Source: JACKAF01 sp041391485
GTDB lineage: Bacteria; Bdellovibrionota; FAC87; UBA2466; JACKAF01
DNA length: 64,000 nt
Assembly: GCA_041391485.1 (NCBI GenBank)
Contig: JAWKNY010000006.1
Coordinates: 62,001 to 126,000 of the forward strand
Reading direction: 5' to 3'
Numbering within the stretch: the stretch's first letter is position 1; every line of letters starts with the position of its first letter. The notes under the pieces were generated by a model. It saw only the letters and a list, made by a program, of their open reading frames with translations. It did no database searches and had not been told where the DNA came from. A program made the position numbers and the translations under genes. Of the stretch, positions 56,688 to 64,000 are shown piece by piece.

Positions 56688-56918
56688 CTAATTTTCAGAA
56701 TCCGTAGCCTCTTCGGGCTCGGCTGCTTCTTCGGCGGGGGCGGCTTCGGTATCCGCCTCGGCTGGGACGTCCCCATCGGGAAACGTCGCGGTCGTGCTCT
56801 CAGCCTCGGCGGGCGGGTTGGCTTCCACGCCCATATAAGGAGTGTCTGTCGGACGAAGCACGTAGCCCAGAACAAGGGTGAACACGGCCAATACCGTAAC
56901 GATCAAAGTCTTTTTCAT
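56688..56918 (-). CDS. small membrane-anchored acidic protein
   Basis: 76 residues from ATG 56918 behind GAGGAA. One hydrophobic segment (LIVTVLAVFTLVLGYVL), then a tail of almost only Ala, Glu, Pro, Asp and Thr (EEAAEPEEATDSEN at the end), predicted to be disordered and negatively charged outside the inner membrane. No family. 275 bp between it and topA contain no gene. Confidence 0.6.
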   Translation of the reverse strand: MKKTLIVTVLAVFTLVLGYVLRPTDTPYMGVEANPPAEAESTTATFPDGDVPAEADTEAAPAEEAAEPEEATDSEN

Positions 56919-56989
56919 AACTGATTCCTCAATACTTCGTGGCGCGTAGCATACTGGAACAGGCAGGAAAAGAAAATGGCGAGAAACGT

Positions 56990-57430
56990 TTAGTGCACCC
57001 AGATAAGGGATCGGTGCACCCAATATTTGTCTCCGTCCGGATCTTCCACGTACGCCCAGCTCCCTTTTTGTTTCAGCAAGCGAAAAGAGTCATAGTGATT
57101 GGCGACGGGATAGAGGGGGCTCTTGGGGTAATGGCCACCGGGGCCCGTGCGCATATTGGCCGTAGTGGATTTAATGACGGCGCAATAATAACGGGAAGTT
57201 ACTAGCTGCTTGTGAATCCAATGGATATCTCCATCGAGATCTTTAACCCGGTACCAGCCTCGCGAACTCTTGATAACATCGAAGGGCATGTATTTTTGCA
57301 CCTTCCACGAAATTCTATAGTTCGTTCCTGGACCCGAACGCAGATTAGCTGAGCTGGAAGTTACGCACACCGCAAAAACGGAGAAAGGCATGCAGAGAAA
57401 TAACAGTAAGAGAATATTTCTAGCGGCCAT
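56990..57430 (-). CDS. secreted protein with two bacterial SH3 domains
   Basis: 146 residues. Signal peptide (ILLLLFLCMPFSVFA), then two SH3b domains of about 60 residues each: SSANLRSGPGTNYRISWKVQ with RGWYRVKDLDGDIHWIHKQL, and TTANMRTGPGGHYPKSPLYP with GSWAYVEDPDGDKYWVHRSL. One Cys starts each repeat. Such proteins bind peptidoglycan or other envelope polymers and lack enzymatic domains here. Confidence 0.88.
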   Translation of the reverse strand: MAARNILLLLFLCMPFSVFAVCVTSSSANLRSGPGTNYRISWKVQKYMPFDVIKSSRGWYRVKDLDGDIHWIHKQLVTSRYYCAVIKSTTANMRTGPGGHYPKSPLYPVANHYDSFRLLKQKGSWAYVEDPDGDKYWVHRSLIWVH

Positions 57431-57507
57431 AATTGTACTGTAACAAGCGACGAGCGATTTTTAAAGGCAAGCTCGAAATCCCTGCCTAGCGGGAAGATAC
57501 GTGGGGC

Positions 57508-58698
57508 TCACCCGAGCAGTGCCAGCTCCCTGAACATTTCGTTGCGCATCGAGAGACGGCTTCATTGACGCCCATTCCCGATTTAGCCATCAAAAAGACT
57601 GGGGCGGACCGCGAGCGCGATAGAAGCTGCAATTGTCGACGAGACGTATGTCTCAACGCAGCTACCGCCCAATAGAGATTGATCCCATGCTTCTGGCAGA
57701 TCTGTACCGCCTTTACGCTATTGTCCACACTCCCCAGATCCGGCATCTTGATGTGAATCATATCGACACTCCCCGATCTCGCAAATTCCAGTATGTCGTC
57801 CACCGTATTCGCCCACTCATCGACAACCAACGCTAAAGTCTCTCCCTTCAGCTTTTCGCGCAACACTTGGTAGCCTTGCAACATCTTCTCGCGTGTGGGG
57901 GCGGCAATCGGACTTTCTACACGCAATAAGTACGGCGAGCAGGCCGCGGCAAGCTTCTGTAAATACGCCGCGATGCGATCTCGGTTGCCGCCAAAACCAG
58001 ATCCAAGCCACCGTGCAGATCAAAGTGAAAGGCGGGAGAGTAGTTTTGCTGTAAGCCGACTCGGCCCTTCAACCAGGTTACGTACTCAATCAGTTTCTCG
58101 CCCTCTTTACCCAAGCGATTGGGAAGATCGTCTCCTTGGCCTGCGGGAAGAGACTCAAGGCGATAGAACACCATCTTGTCCGCGTTGTCGTTCCAGTCAT
58201 ACCCGCAGGAGCCATGCAGGGCTACCGCTTCGGACGGTAACGGCAACGAATATTCCTTGCAGAGAAAAGCGGTGAGACTCATTTTTGAAACCGAGGCGTG
58301 AGCGCGGAGCAAGGCCTGAGAAGCGCCAAACTTTATGGGGTTGGAAAGCCCCCACTCAGACAGCTGACGGCAGTCGTCGCTAAAACTTTTGCCCAGCTCG
58401 ACACAGCGTTGGGAAAGGGTAGAAACATCGGTAGAGTCCGCACGAAACACGCCGTCGCGTCCCGACTTTCCAGCGTAAGAAACACCGAGTGCGTCTCCCA
58501 GAATACGGGAAACCTCTACTTGAATCCCAACACTCAATACTTCTGCAATTTGGCGCATCGTCCGCATCCCGGAAGACTGAGCAGGAGTTTGGTAGCGCAA
58601 CGCAGGGGGTATAGGTCTTTTTGTAAGCCCAATAAGTCTTCGTTGTAGTACGCGCCGATTCCAGGAACCGCCAATATCTTCTGGATGCGAAAGGCCAC
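57508..58698 (-). CDS. methylaspartate ammonia-lyase-like enzyme, multiply frameshifted
   Basis: GTG 58698 (AFRIQKILAVPGIGAYYNED), 9 bp after the ALDH stop. The order matches methylaspartate ammonia-lyase: DNADKMVFYRLESLPAG, GKEGEKLIEYVTWLKGRV, FHFDLHGG (metal Asp), RVESPIAAPTREKM (metal Glu), LALVVDEWANTVDDILEFA (metal Asp), MIHIKMPDLGSVDN (catalytic Lys), then MAKSGMGVNEAVS. Breaks near 58610, 57965, 57650 and 57545; stop 57508-57510. The residues corresponding to Gln172, His194 and Gln329 of the clostridial enzyme are replaced, so the substrate is probably not ordinary 3-methylaspartate. Last gene of a three-gene operon. Confidence 0.78.
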
Positions 58699-58707
58699 TC
58701 TAGTGTT

Positions 58708-60171
58708 TTATCCAAATGGATTTAAGGCGGTGTACTCAGAAAGCGAATGAATACCCATTTCTCTTCCCCACCCACTCTGCTTGATGCCACCGAAGGGACT
58801 CGCAAAATGGTAGCAACCATAATGGTTCACAAAAACCATCCCGGCTTCTAACGCCTCTGCCATCCGGTGCCCCCGAGATAGATCGGCGGTATAGACACCG
58901 GCAGCAAGCCCGTAGGGGCTGTCGTTCGCCATGTCGATCGCTTGCTGCTCGTTCTCAAAGCGAATCAAACAGAGTACGGGTCCAAAGATCTCTTCCTGCG
59001 CGATGGTGGATCGGTTGTCGACTTCTGAAAAAATGGTGGGCCGAACAAAGTACCCAGTTTTCTGAGACGCGTCCGGTCCCCCGCCACAGAGAAGCTTGGC
59101 ACCTTGTTTTTTTCCCGCTTCGATATAGGAGAGGATGCGTTCTTGATGGGCGCGGTGGCATTGGGGCCCCTGCTGTGTTGCCGGATCCAAGGGGTTTCCG
59201 CAACGTACGGCGTTCGCCCTTTCCTTGAGACGTTCGGCCACCTTGTCGTAAACCGCGCTTTCGATCAAAAAGCGCGTGGGCTCGGTGCACTTTTCACCCT
59301 TCTGCGAAAACATCAGAGTAAAAGAGCGCTCTATCACACTGTCCAAATCAGGTGTGTCGGCAAAAATGATATTCGGGGCCTTGCCCCCAAGTTCCAAGGT
59401 GACGTTTTTCAAATTGGAGCGCCCGGAACTTTGTACAATCTGCTTGCCGACGGCAGTGCTTCCCGTAAAAGAAACCTTGTCGATTTTCGGGTGTTCCGCA
59501 ATCGCCTTACCGGTACGCACATCACCCGTCACCAAGTTGAGTACTCCAGGTGGCAGAATACCCGCCTCATGGACTAGCTCCACAAATCGAATAAAGGACA
59601 AAGAGGTAAAGGGCGCGGGCTTTACGATCACCGTGTTGCCCATGCTTAAGGCCGGCGCGACTTTCCACTGCGCAAGCAGCAGCGGGAAGTTCCACGGTAC
59701 GATGAGGCCGCATACGCCGATAGGCTCATGCACGGTGTAGTTCACAAAGCCTGGTTCCACGGGGCAGTTTTCGGCGTAGAACTTGTCGGTCCAACCCGCG
59801 TAGTAATCAAAAATGTCGGCAGAGTCTGGGAGATCTCCCATCAAAGCTTCTTCAAAGGTCTTTCCATTGTCTAGGCTCTCTAAAGTAGCGAGCTCCTCTT
59901 GGTGATCGCGCACCAAGGCCCCCAGCTTTCGCAACGTCTCGGCCCGCTCCCGTCGGCTGATTCTCGCCCAGGGTCCTTTCAAAGCTTCGCGCGCGCATTC
60001 CACAGCGCGATCCACTTCCGCCTCACTGGCGTCGCTAAGTTCGGCGAGACTTTGCTGCGTGTAGGGATTCTCGCTTTGGTAGGAGGACTTTCCTTTGACC
60101 CACTCCCCTCCAAGGTACAAGGATTTGGGGGACTTTAACCAAGTTTCGGCCCATTCCTGTTTAGGACGCAC
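58708..60171 (-). CDS. aldehyde dehydrogenase
   Basis: 487 residues from GTG 60171, with GGAGG upstream; it overlaps the oxygenase stop by 11 bp. NAD-binding and active-site elements: GLIVPWNFPLLLAQWKVAPA (Asn), VSFTGSTAVGKQIVQSS, VTLELGGKAPNIIF (Glu), SQKGEKCTEPTRFLIES (catalytic Cys) and EEIFGPVLCLIRFENE. Typical soluble ALDH of the betaine/aminoaldehyde type. It probably oxidises an aldehyde arising from the oxygenase reaction or made by another pathway enzyme. Confidence 0.92.
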   Translation of the reverse strand: MRPKQEWAETWLKSPKSLYLGGEWVKGKSSYQSENPYTQQSLAELSDASEAEVDRAVECAREALKGPWARISRRERAETLRKLGALVRDHQEELATLESLDNGKTFEEALMGDLPDSADIFDYYAGWTDKFYAENCPVEPGFVNYTVHEPIGVCGLIVPWNFPLLLAQWKVAPALSMGNTVIVKPAPFTSLSFIRFVELVHEAGILPPGVLNLVTGDVRTGKAIAEHPKIDKVSFTGSTAVGKQIVQSSGRSNLKNVTLELGGKAPNIIFADTPDLDSVIERSFTLMFSQKGEKCTEPTRFLIESAVYDKVAERLKERANAVRCGNPLDPATQQGPQCHRAHQERILSYIEAGKKQGAKLLCGGGPDASQKTGYFVRPTIFSEVDNRSTIAQEEIFGPVLCLIRFENEQQAIDMANDSPYGLAAGVYTADLSRGHRMAEALEAGMVFVNHYGCYHFASPFGGIKQSGWGREMGIHSLSEYTALNPFG

Positions 60172-61021
60172 GACTCTTAACCTCCGCGAAACTGCGTGGG
60201 GCTTTGCGACTCGCGACACGTCCGTACCGAATACGGCGGAGGTACTCGGTTCCCATCAGATCGGCCTTCTCCGCGTAAGACAGAAGTGCCATCAAACGCG
60301 GCGTCGCCCCTCCTATCTTTGTCACTCGATGAATGGAGTTGCGACCTTGAAATAGAAGCAAAGTCCCTGGTTTGTTCGCCAAGGTAACCACACCCTCGCG
60401 ACTACCCGCAAGGATTTGACCCACTTTTTCATAGTTGGGATTCTCGGCCGAACGCAGCCTAGGCACAAATTCAAATTCCCCCCCGGTTTCAGCGAGCTGA
60501 ACGGCAAGCGAAGTCACAAAGTCGCACTGGTCGAAGTGCCAGCGCAGGTAGTCTCCCCCCTTCATGACGGCTAAATTTAGTCCACTCATCGGATCCCCAT
60601 AGCGGTAAATCGCGGGGAGTTCCAGGATCGCCCCAATAAAACGCATCACAGGATCCCACTCGTATATTTTCCGTAGCCAGGAATCCAAAGGAAAATCGTC
60701 GTAGGCAACGGCGGCCAATGAGGTCACGTCCAGCGCGCGCCGAGGATCGCCTTCCGGCCATGCGGGATCGATTTCGTCTAGGTAGGCATTTCCCACCAAA
60801 GAGTTGTGGAAAGCACTCTGCTGGAGCCACTCCCCTTCTTGCACCAGTCGCCCAAGAGCGAGCGGGGTTACAAAGCCCGGCATCTCGCAGCTACCGTCTT
60901 CTTGCAAGGAACGCCGGCAGCGTTCCAGTAGCGCCTTAGCTTGGGGGGTACTTAAGTCTTCAATAGGGTACTCCTTAAGATTGATGACTTCGTCCCATTT
61001 TGGAAAAGAATCGCTTACCAT
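60161..61021 (-). CDS. Fe(II)/2-oxoglutarate oxygenase of the BesD/HalD-like family
   Basis: 286 residues from ATG 61021 behind GGAGGGGG. The fold and phrases match the BesD/HalD family of free-amino-acid halogenases and hydroxylases: IYRYGDPMSGLNLAVMKGGD, LRWHFDQCDFVTSLAVQLAE, GGEFEFVPRLRS, GTLLLFQGRNSIHRVTKIGG and PRLMALLSYAEK. The iron motif is H-x-D; halogenases have Gly in place of the Asp. It should therefore hydroxylate (or desaturate) rather than chlorinate. First gene of the operon with ALDH and the ammonia-lyase-like enzyme. Confidence 0.83.
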   Translation of the reverse strand: MVSDSFPKWDEVINLKEYPIEDLSTPQAKALLERCRRSLQEDGSCEMPGFVTPLALGRLVQEGEWLQQSAFHNSLVGNAYLDEIDPAWPEGDPRRALDVTSLAAVAYDDFPLDSWLRKIYEWDPVMRFIGAILELPAIYRYGDPMSGLNLAVMKGGDYLRWHFDQCDFVTSLAVQLAETGGEFEFVPRLRSAENPNYEKVGQILAGSREGVVTLANKPGTLLLFQGRNSIHRVTKIGGATPRLMALLSYAEKADLMGTEYLRRIRYGRVASRKAPRSFAEVKSRAS

Positions 61022-61096
61022 ACCCCCTCCAATCACATGGGGCCTAGATTGGCGGAAGCGGTGACATTTGAAAACAGAATTCTGCGCTGGGTTATT

Positions 61097-62131
61097 TCAA
61101 CAACAAGCCCCAGGGGCCGCTTCCTCGGTGGTGGTGGGGCCGCAGTCAAAAAGCCCGTAGTGGCGCGAAAGATCGCCCTCGATCTTAAAGTGTGAAGTGT
61201 AGCGAGTGTCCGAAAGCATGGCCGCTGTATTGCTGCATACGGCGAGCCTTTTGCCGGTAATAAAATTGTGGTGATCGTCTAATCTAAAAGCATGGGGCAT
61301 TTCGGGGATCGTGCCCAAATAATGCGCTACCTGGCCATAGTCTTCGCAGCGATCTTCCAAGTCGAGTTTGAAAGCTCGCACCGTAATCGAATAAAACTCG
61401 TAAGCACCCGCCTTGGCTTTGACCGACTCGTTGACGAGATCGATCCGACTGCGGTTGACGATGCGGTAGTCATTCACACCCAGGTCAATCAACAGACGAC
61501 GGAAATCCTCGGTGTAGAGGGCGCCGCCCAAACACTCTCCCAATAGGACGGGGTCCTTCTTAAAACTCTCCGGAAGCCGCTGCAAGGAGAACACATCGGA
61601 GATAAACAACTCCCCTCCCGGCTTGAGTACACGCAACAGTTCAGAAAAAACTCTTCTTTTGTCTGGTGATAGATTGAGAACACAGTTGGACACCACCACA
61701 TCCACACTCGAATCCTCAATCCCCAAAGATTTCAAATCTTCAATATAACCTTCTAGAAATTGAACATTGGAACGTGCGTACCCAAACTTTTCCTGGTGAT
61801 ACACTTCATGGCGACGCGCAATCTCAAGTTGAGACGGCGTCATGTCGACGCCAATCACCTTGCCCGACTCCCCTACCAGCTGTGAAAGAAGGTAACAATC
61901 TCTGCCCGTCCCACACCCTAGATCCAAAACTGTCGCCCCACGCAGTTCTGCCGGAAAAGGGGCGCCACACCCATAGAACCTCTCGCGTACTTCGGGGTGG
62001 ATTTGGGCTGCTGCCTTTTGCAAGAGCGGGGGCAACGCCTCTACGGCACAACAAGCGCTCGTTTTGAGATCCGCCGAGCTTTTGAGTACCTTGCCGTAAT
62101 ACTCTTTGACGCTTTCAATCGTGGAATCCAT
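61097..62131 (-). CDS. arsenite-methyltransferase-like (ArsM family) SAM methyltransferase
   Basis: 344 residues from ATG 62131. ArsM features: N-terminal VKEYYGKVLKSSADLKTSAC and CAVEALPP, SAM motif GATVLDLGCGTGRDCYLLSQ, KVIGVDMTPSQLEIAR, DVVVSNCVLNLSPDKRRVFS with the conserved Cys, and VLKPGGELFISDVFS. Cysteines in SACC, NCV and GECLGG correspond to arsenic ligands of the family. The C-terminus (TEEAAPGACC) ends in a Cys pair. It may methylate arsenite or another soft substrate. It lies 76 bp upstream of the oxygenase operon on the same strand. Confidence 0.82.
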   Translation of the reverse strand: MDSTIESVKEYYGKVLKSSADLKTSACCAVEALPPLLQKAAAQIHPEVRERFYGCGAPFPAELRGATVLDLGCGTGRDCYLLSQLVGESGKVIGVDMTPSQLEIARRHEVYHQEKFGYARSNVQFLEGYIEDLKSLGIEDSSVDVVVSNCVLNLSPDKRRVFSELLRVLKPGGELFISDVFSLQRLPESFKKDPVLLGECLGGALYTEDFRRLLIDLGVNDYRIVNRSRIDLVNESVKAKAGAYEFYSITVRAFKLDLEDRCEDYGQVAHYLGTIPEMPHAFRLDDHHNFITGKRLAVCSNTAAMLSDTRYTSHFKIEGDLSRHYGLFDCGPTTTEEAAPGACC

Positions 62132-62242
62132 GCCTGTCCCCCTGGCGGCAAATCCTACCATAGAAGGCGGGCGGAGGTTAAATTGGAACAATGCTCCTTG
62201 CCATATTATTTCGCAGGGGAGACGTTGCGTGAAGGAGGGACC

Positions 62243-62866
62243 ATGCTTAAGATTTTTGGATCCATTCGAACCCGTACGTTTCGTGTCATCTGGACAGCGG
62301 AAGAGCTGGGGATTCCCTACGAACACATCCCCGTCGATCCTAAAGCGGGCGAAAGCCGCACGCCGGAGTTCCTTCTGAAAAACCCCTACGGCAAGGTGCC
62401 TGTCATCGAAGACGACGGCCTTGTGCTCTTTGAGTCCTCGGCAATTTGCACCTACCTCGCAGACAAGTTCCCCGAAAAGCAGCTGACTCCCAAAGCCTAC
62501 ACAAAAGAAAGAGCCCTCTACAACCAATGGGTGTCGTTCATCACCACTGAAGTAGAACAAGCCCTTTGGACTATGGCCAAACACACCTTTGCCTTGCCAG
62601 AAAACAAACGCCTGGCGCCCATGCGGGACATCGCAAAATGGGAATTCTCTCAAGCGGCCAAGGCCTTGAATGTGGGGCTAAAAGACAGAAGTTTTCTTGT
62701 GGGCGAGCGTTTCTCGGTCGCCGATATATTAGCCGGCAACTGCCTCATCTGGGCACTCCGTTCAGAAGTCCCTCTGGGTTACCCCCGGCTTGAAGATTAT
62801 CTCGAAAGGCTGCAGCAGCGAGCTGCCTTTCAAAAAGCCACCCAAAGACGCGACCGCCCGCGCTAG
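62243..62866 (+). CDS. glutathione S-transferase
   Basis: 207 residues from ATG 62243 behind AAGGAGGGA. Thioredoxin-like N-terminal domain (LKIFGSIRTRTFRVIWTAEE, NPYGKVPVIEDDGLVLFESS with the cis-Pro and G-site Glu-Ser). All-helical C-terminal domain (RSFLVGERFSVADILAGNCL). Divergent from the ArsM-like gene with 111 bp between, so the pair may share a control region and a detoxification theme. Confidence 0.9.
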   Translation: MLKIFGSIRTRTFRVIWTAEELGIPYEHIPVDPKAGESRTPEFLLKNPYGKVPVIEDDGLVLFESSAICTYLADKFPEKQLTPKAYTKERALYNQWVSFITTEVEQALWTMAKHTFALPENKRLAPMRDIAKWEFSQAAKALNVGLKDRSFLVGERFSVADILAGNCLIWALRSEVPLGYPRLEDYLERLQQRAAFQKATQRRDRPR

Positions 62867-62898
62867 CGCGGGGCTCGGCTCTATGGTAGAGCAGTCGC

Positions 62899-63621
62899 AT
62901 GGAACCTAAGCTTCCAGGCCTAGACGGCATCTTCGTCATCCATTGCAAAACGGGATACGCCGATCGCGCACACTCCATCGAAGCCCAACTGGGCGGTCTT
63001 CCTGTGGGTTTTGAGTATATTCTGGAAAAGGATGCGGACGAACTCACCGAGGCCGATCAAAGAAACTTCGCGCCGCATCTGTCGCCGGGAACCCGATCGG
63101 TTATCTGTAAACACCGGTTGGCGCACCAAAAAGCTTACGACCGGGGCTATGAACGGTGTTTGGTACTGGAAGACGATGCGCTCTTATCCAAAGACTTTGG
63201 CGACCGCTTACCGCTTGTCTTGGCCGAGTCTCGGAGTCTGGGCGACGATCATACCGTTTTTCTTAGTAGCGCGTGCCACATGTACACGCCGCGCAGCCGA
63301 ATCCGCAAAGGGCAAGCGCTCTACGAACACGACGCCAGCCGCGCCGCTGATTCCTACATTTTGACCCACACCGCGTGCCGAAAAAGATTGGAGTGGCTTA
63401 AGCACCATGAAGTGAAGTGGCCTATTGATCACCTCTTCAACCACATGGACCCCGAAGTCGGCTTGAAGTTTTTGTGGCTAGGGGAACCCATAGTCGAGCA
63501 AGGCAGCGAAAACGGCAGGTTCAGCTCTTGGGTAGAAGGCAATCCGCCCGCTTGGTTAACGTCGCTCAAGTGGAACGCCGAAAAGCTCTACAAGAAACAC
63601 ATTCTAAGAAATCTCAAATAG
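62899..63621 (+). CDS. family 25 glycosyltransferase (LOS/LPS type)
   Basis: 240 residues. Opening IFVIHCKTGYADRAHSIEAQ, then GTRSVICKHRLAHQKAYDRG and the D-x-D-like CLVLEDDALLSKDF, typical of GT25 lipooligosaccharide glycosyltransferases. VFLSSACHMY and ADSYILTHTACRKRLEW complete the core. It would transfer a sugar, often galactose, onto an envelope glycolipid. 32 bp after the GST gene and probably co-transcribed. Confidence 0.82.
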   Translation: MEPKLPGLDGIFVIHCKTGYADRAHSIEAQLGGLPVGFEYILEKDADELTEADQRNFAPHLSPGTRSVICKHRLAHQKAYDRGYERCLVLEDDALLSKDFGDRLPLVLAESRSLGDDHTVFLSSACHMYTPRSRIRKGQALYEHDASRAADSYILTHTACRKRLEWLKHHEVKWPIDHLFNHMDPEVGLKFLWLGEPIVEQGSENGRFSSWVEGNPPAWLTSLKWNAEKLYKKHILRNLK

Positions 63622-63624
63622 GAA

Positions 63625-64000
63625 CTAGTCGTGTAGAGCATCTCTATCGACGGGAAATGTCTCTAGAAATTTTCGGACCATTCTCTGTTCCACTCGTCCT
63701 TTGGCTCGCGCCGGAACGCACGCTCGGAGCATGAGGTTCACGCTCTTGTGATCCGGAAAGCTAATGATTACGCGCGGCTCCAAAGACGGCAACTCCACCC
63801 CACGCTTAACTCCCATCATGGTGAAGTACTTGCGAGCGTCCTCCATATAACTGGCAGTCTCCTCCCCTGCGATTTTCAACAGTAAGGACTCAGCCAACTT
63901 CCAGTCCTCCAATCGGTAGAGCGAAACGACGAGCGTGTGCAATACAAAATCGTCAGTGTAACTTTCATTGACGACATTGCACTCTAGGAAAATCTTGTTC
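63625..64000 (-). CDS. C-terminal part of a MscS-type mechanosensitive channel (partial)
   Basis: An open frame entering from the right edge, about 125 residues, ending at 63625. The last 80 residues (LEPRVIISFPDHKSVNLMLR then ACVPARAKGRVEQRMVRKF) match the C-terminal cytoplasmic domain of MscS-family channels; CNVVNESYTDDFVLHTLVVS fits the middle beta domain. The transmembrane part lies beyond the window. It converges on the GT25 gene with a 3-bp gap. Confidence 0.75.
   Translation of the reverse strand, partial: NKIFLECNVVNESYTDDFVLHTLVVSLYRLEDWKLAESLLLKIAGEETASYMEDARKYFTMMGVKRGVELPSLEPRVIISFPDHKSVNLMLRACVPARAKGRVEQRMVRKFLETFPVDRDALHD

Noticed and set aside
60161..61021. Amino-acid halogenase
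   Set aside because: The family similarity is real, but the iron motif is H-F-D rather than H-x-G, so chlorination is not expected.
1..64000. CRISPR array, prophage or integrative element
   Set aside because: No regularly spaced direct repeats, integrase, phage structural genes or attachment-site duplications were seen.

Overview
The window reads as one Gram-negative chromosome segment of roughly 53-55% GC. Secreted and lipoprotein genes are abundant, and many start behind strong AGGAGG-type ribosome binding sites. The mix of delta-60-repeat lipoproteins, trypsin-like secreted proteases, an HD-GYP protein, a TopA with C-terminal repeats instead of zinc fingers, a histone-H1-like SWIB protein, DUF5522 and RMD1/DUF155 proteins and a Spy/ECF sigma module would fit Bdellovibrionota/Oligoflexia or a neighbouring delta-proteobacterial-type lineage. 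That assignment is inference. I see no tRNA, rRNA, CRISPR array, insertion sequence or prophage.

Layout. 0-7.2 kb: the tail of a Pro-rich protein, an operon of three unrecognised secreted proteins, a small Cys-rich secreted protein and a 603-residue secreted protein. 7.2-16.3 kb: a surface-protein island with two paralogous delta-60 lipoproteins on opposite strands, a trypsin-like lipoprotein with a DUF1566/Lcl tail and an outer-membrane barrel. 16.4-31.8 kb: mixed housekeeping and signalling (EI24/CysZ-like, HD-GYP, Sel1-type Cys-pair repeats, degenerate ThiL, DoxX, diadenylate-cyclase-domain protein, DUF5522, coiled-coil trypsin, Mpo1-like, glutaredoxin, HAD phosphatase, MscS-like channel, glycosyltransferase, RMD1). 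31.9-37.0 kb: a sugar operon of Gfo/Idh oxidoreductase, TIM-barrel sugar isomerase, xylA and xylB. 37.0-41.4 kb: lipoprotein, ferredoxin-reductase-type flavoprotein, PEBP, HCCA-isomerase/DsbA-like protein, sterol-desaturase-like hydroxylase and Bax-inhibitor-1. 41.7-51.2 kb: a Tyr-rich secreted protein, the SWIB/H1-like protein, a GNAT-like plus cyclic-nucleotide-binding fusion, a SpeD-like protein, a flavodoxin fusion, a Spy/ECF sigma/membrane-protein module and msrA. 51.2-56.4 kb: DNA enzymes (5'-3' exonuclease, xthA, topA) and an MBL hydrolase. 56.7-64.0 kb: an SH3 protein, a three-gene operon of BesD/HalD-like Fe(II)/2OG oxygenase, aldehyde dehydrogenase and methylaspartate-ammonia-lyase-like enzyme, then an ArsM-like methyltransferase, a GST, a GT25 glycosyltransferase and a partial MscS-type channel.

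A dominant property of the record is broken reading frames. At least seventeen genes carry one or more frame changes, and topA carries an in-frame TAA. In nearly all cases conserved motifs resume exactly in the next frame, so the genes are described here as whole genes with the approximate break points. The pattern, densest at 32-42 kb and 57-58.7 kb, looks more like indel errors in a low-coverage or long-read assembly than wholesale gene decay, but the sequence alone cannot decide this.

The most unusual biology is the oxygenase/ALDH/ammonia-lyase-like operon at 57.5-61.0 kb, whose lyase keeps the metal ligands but not the classical substrate-binding residues. Next come the cyclic-nucleotide-gated acyltransferase-like protein, the flavodoxin fusion, and the tyrosine-rich and cysteine-repeat secreted proteins.
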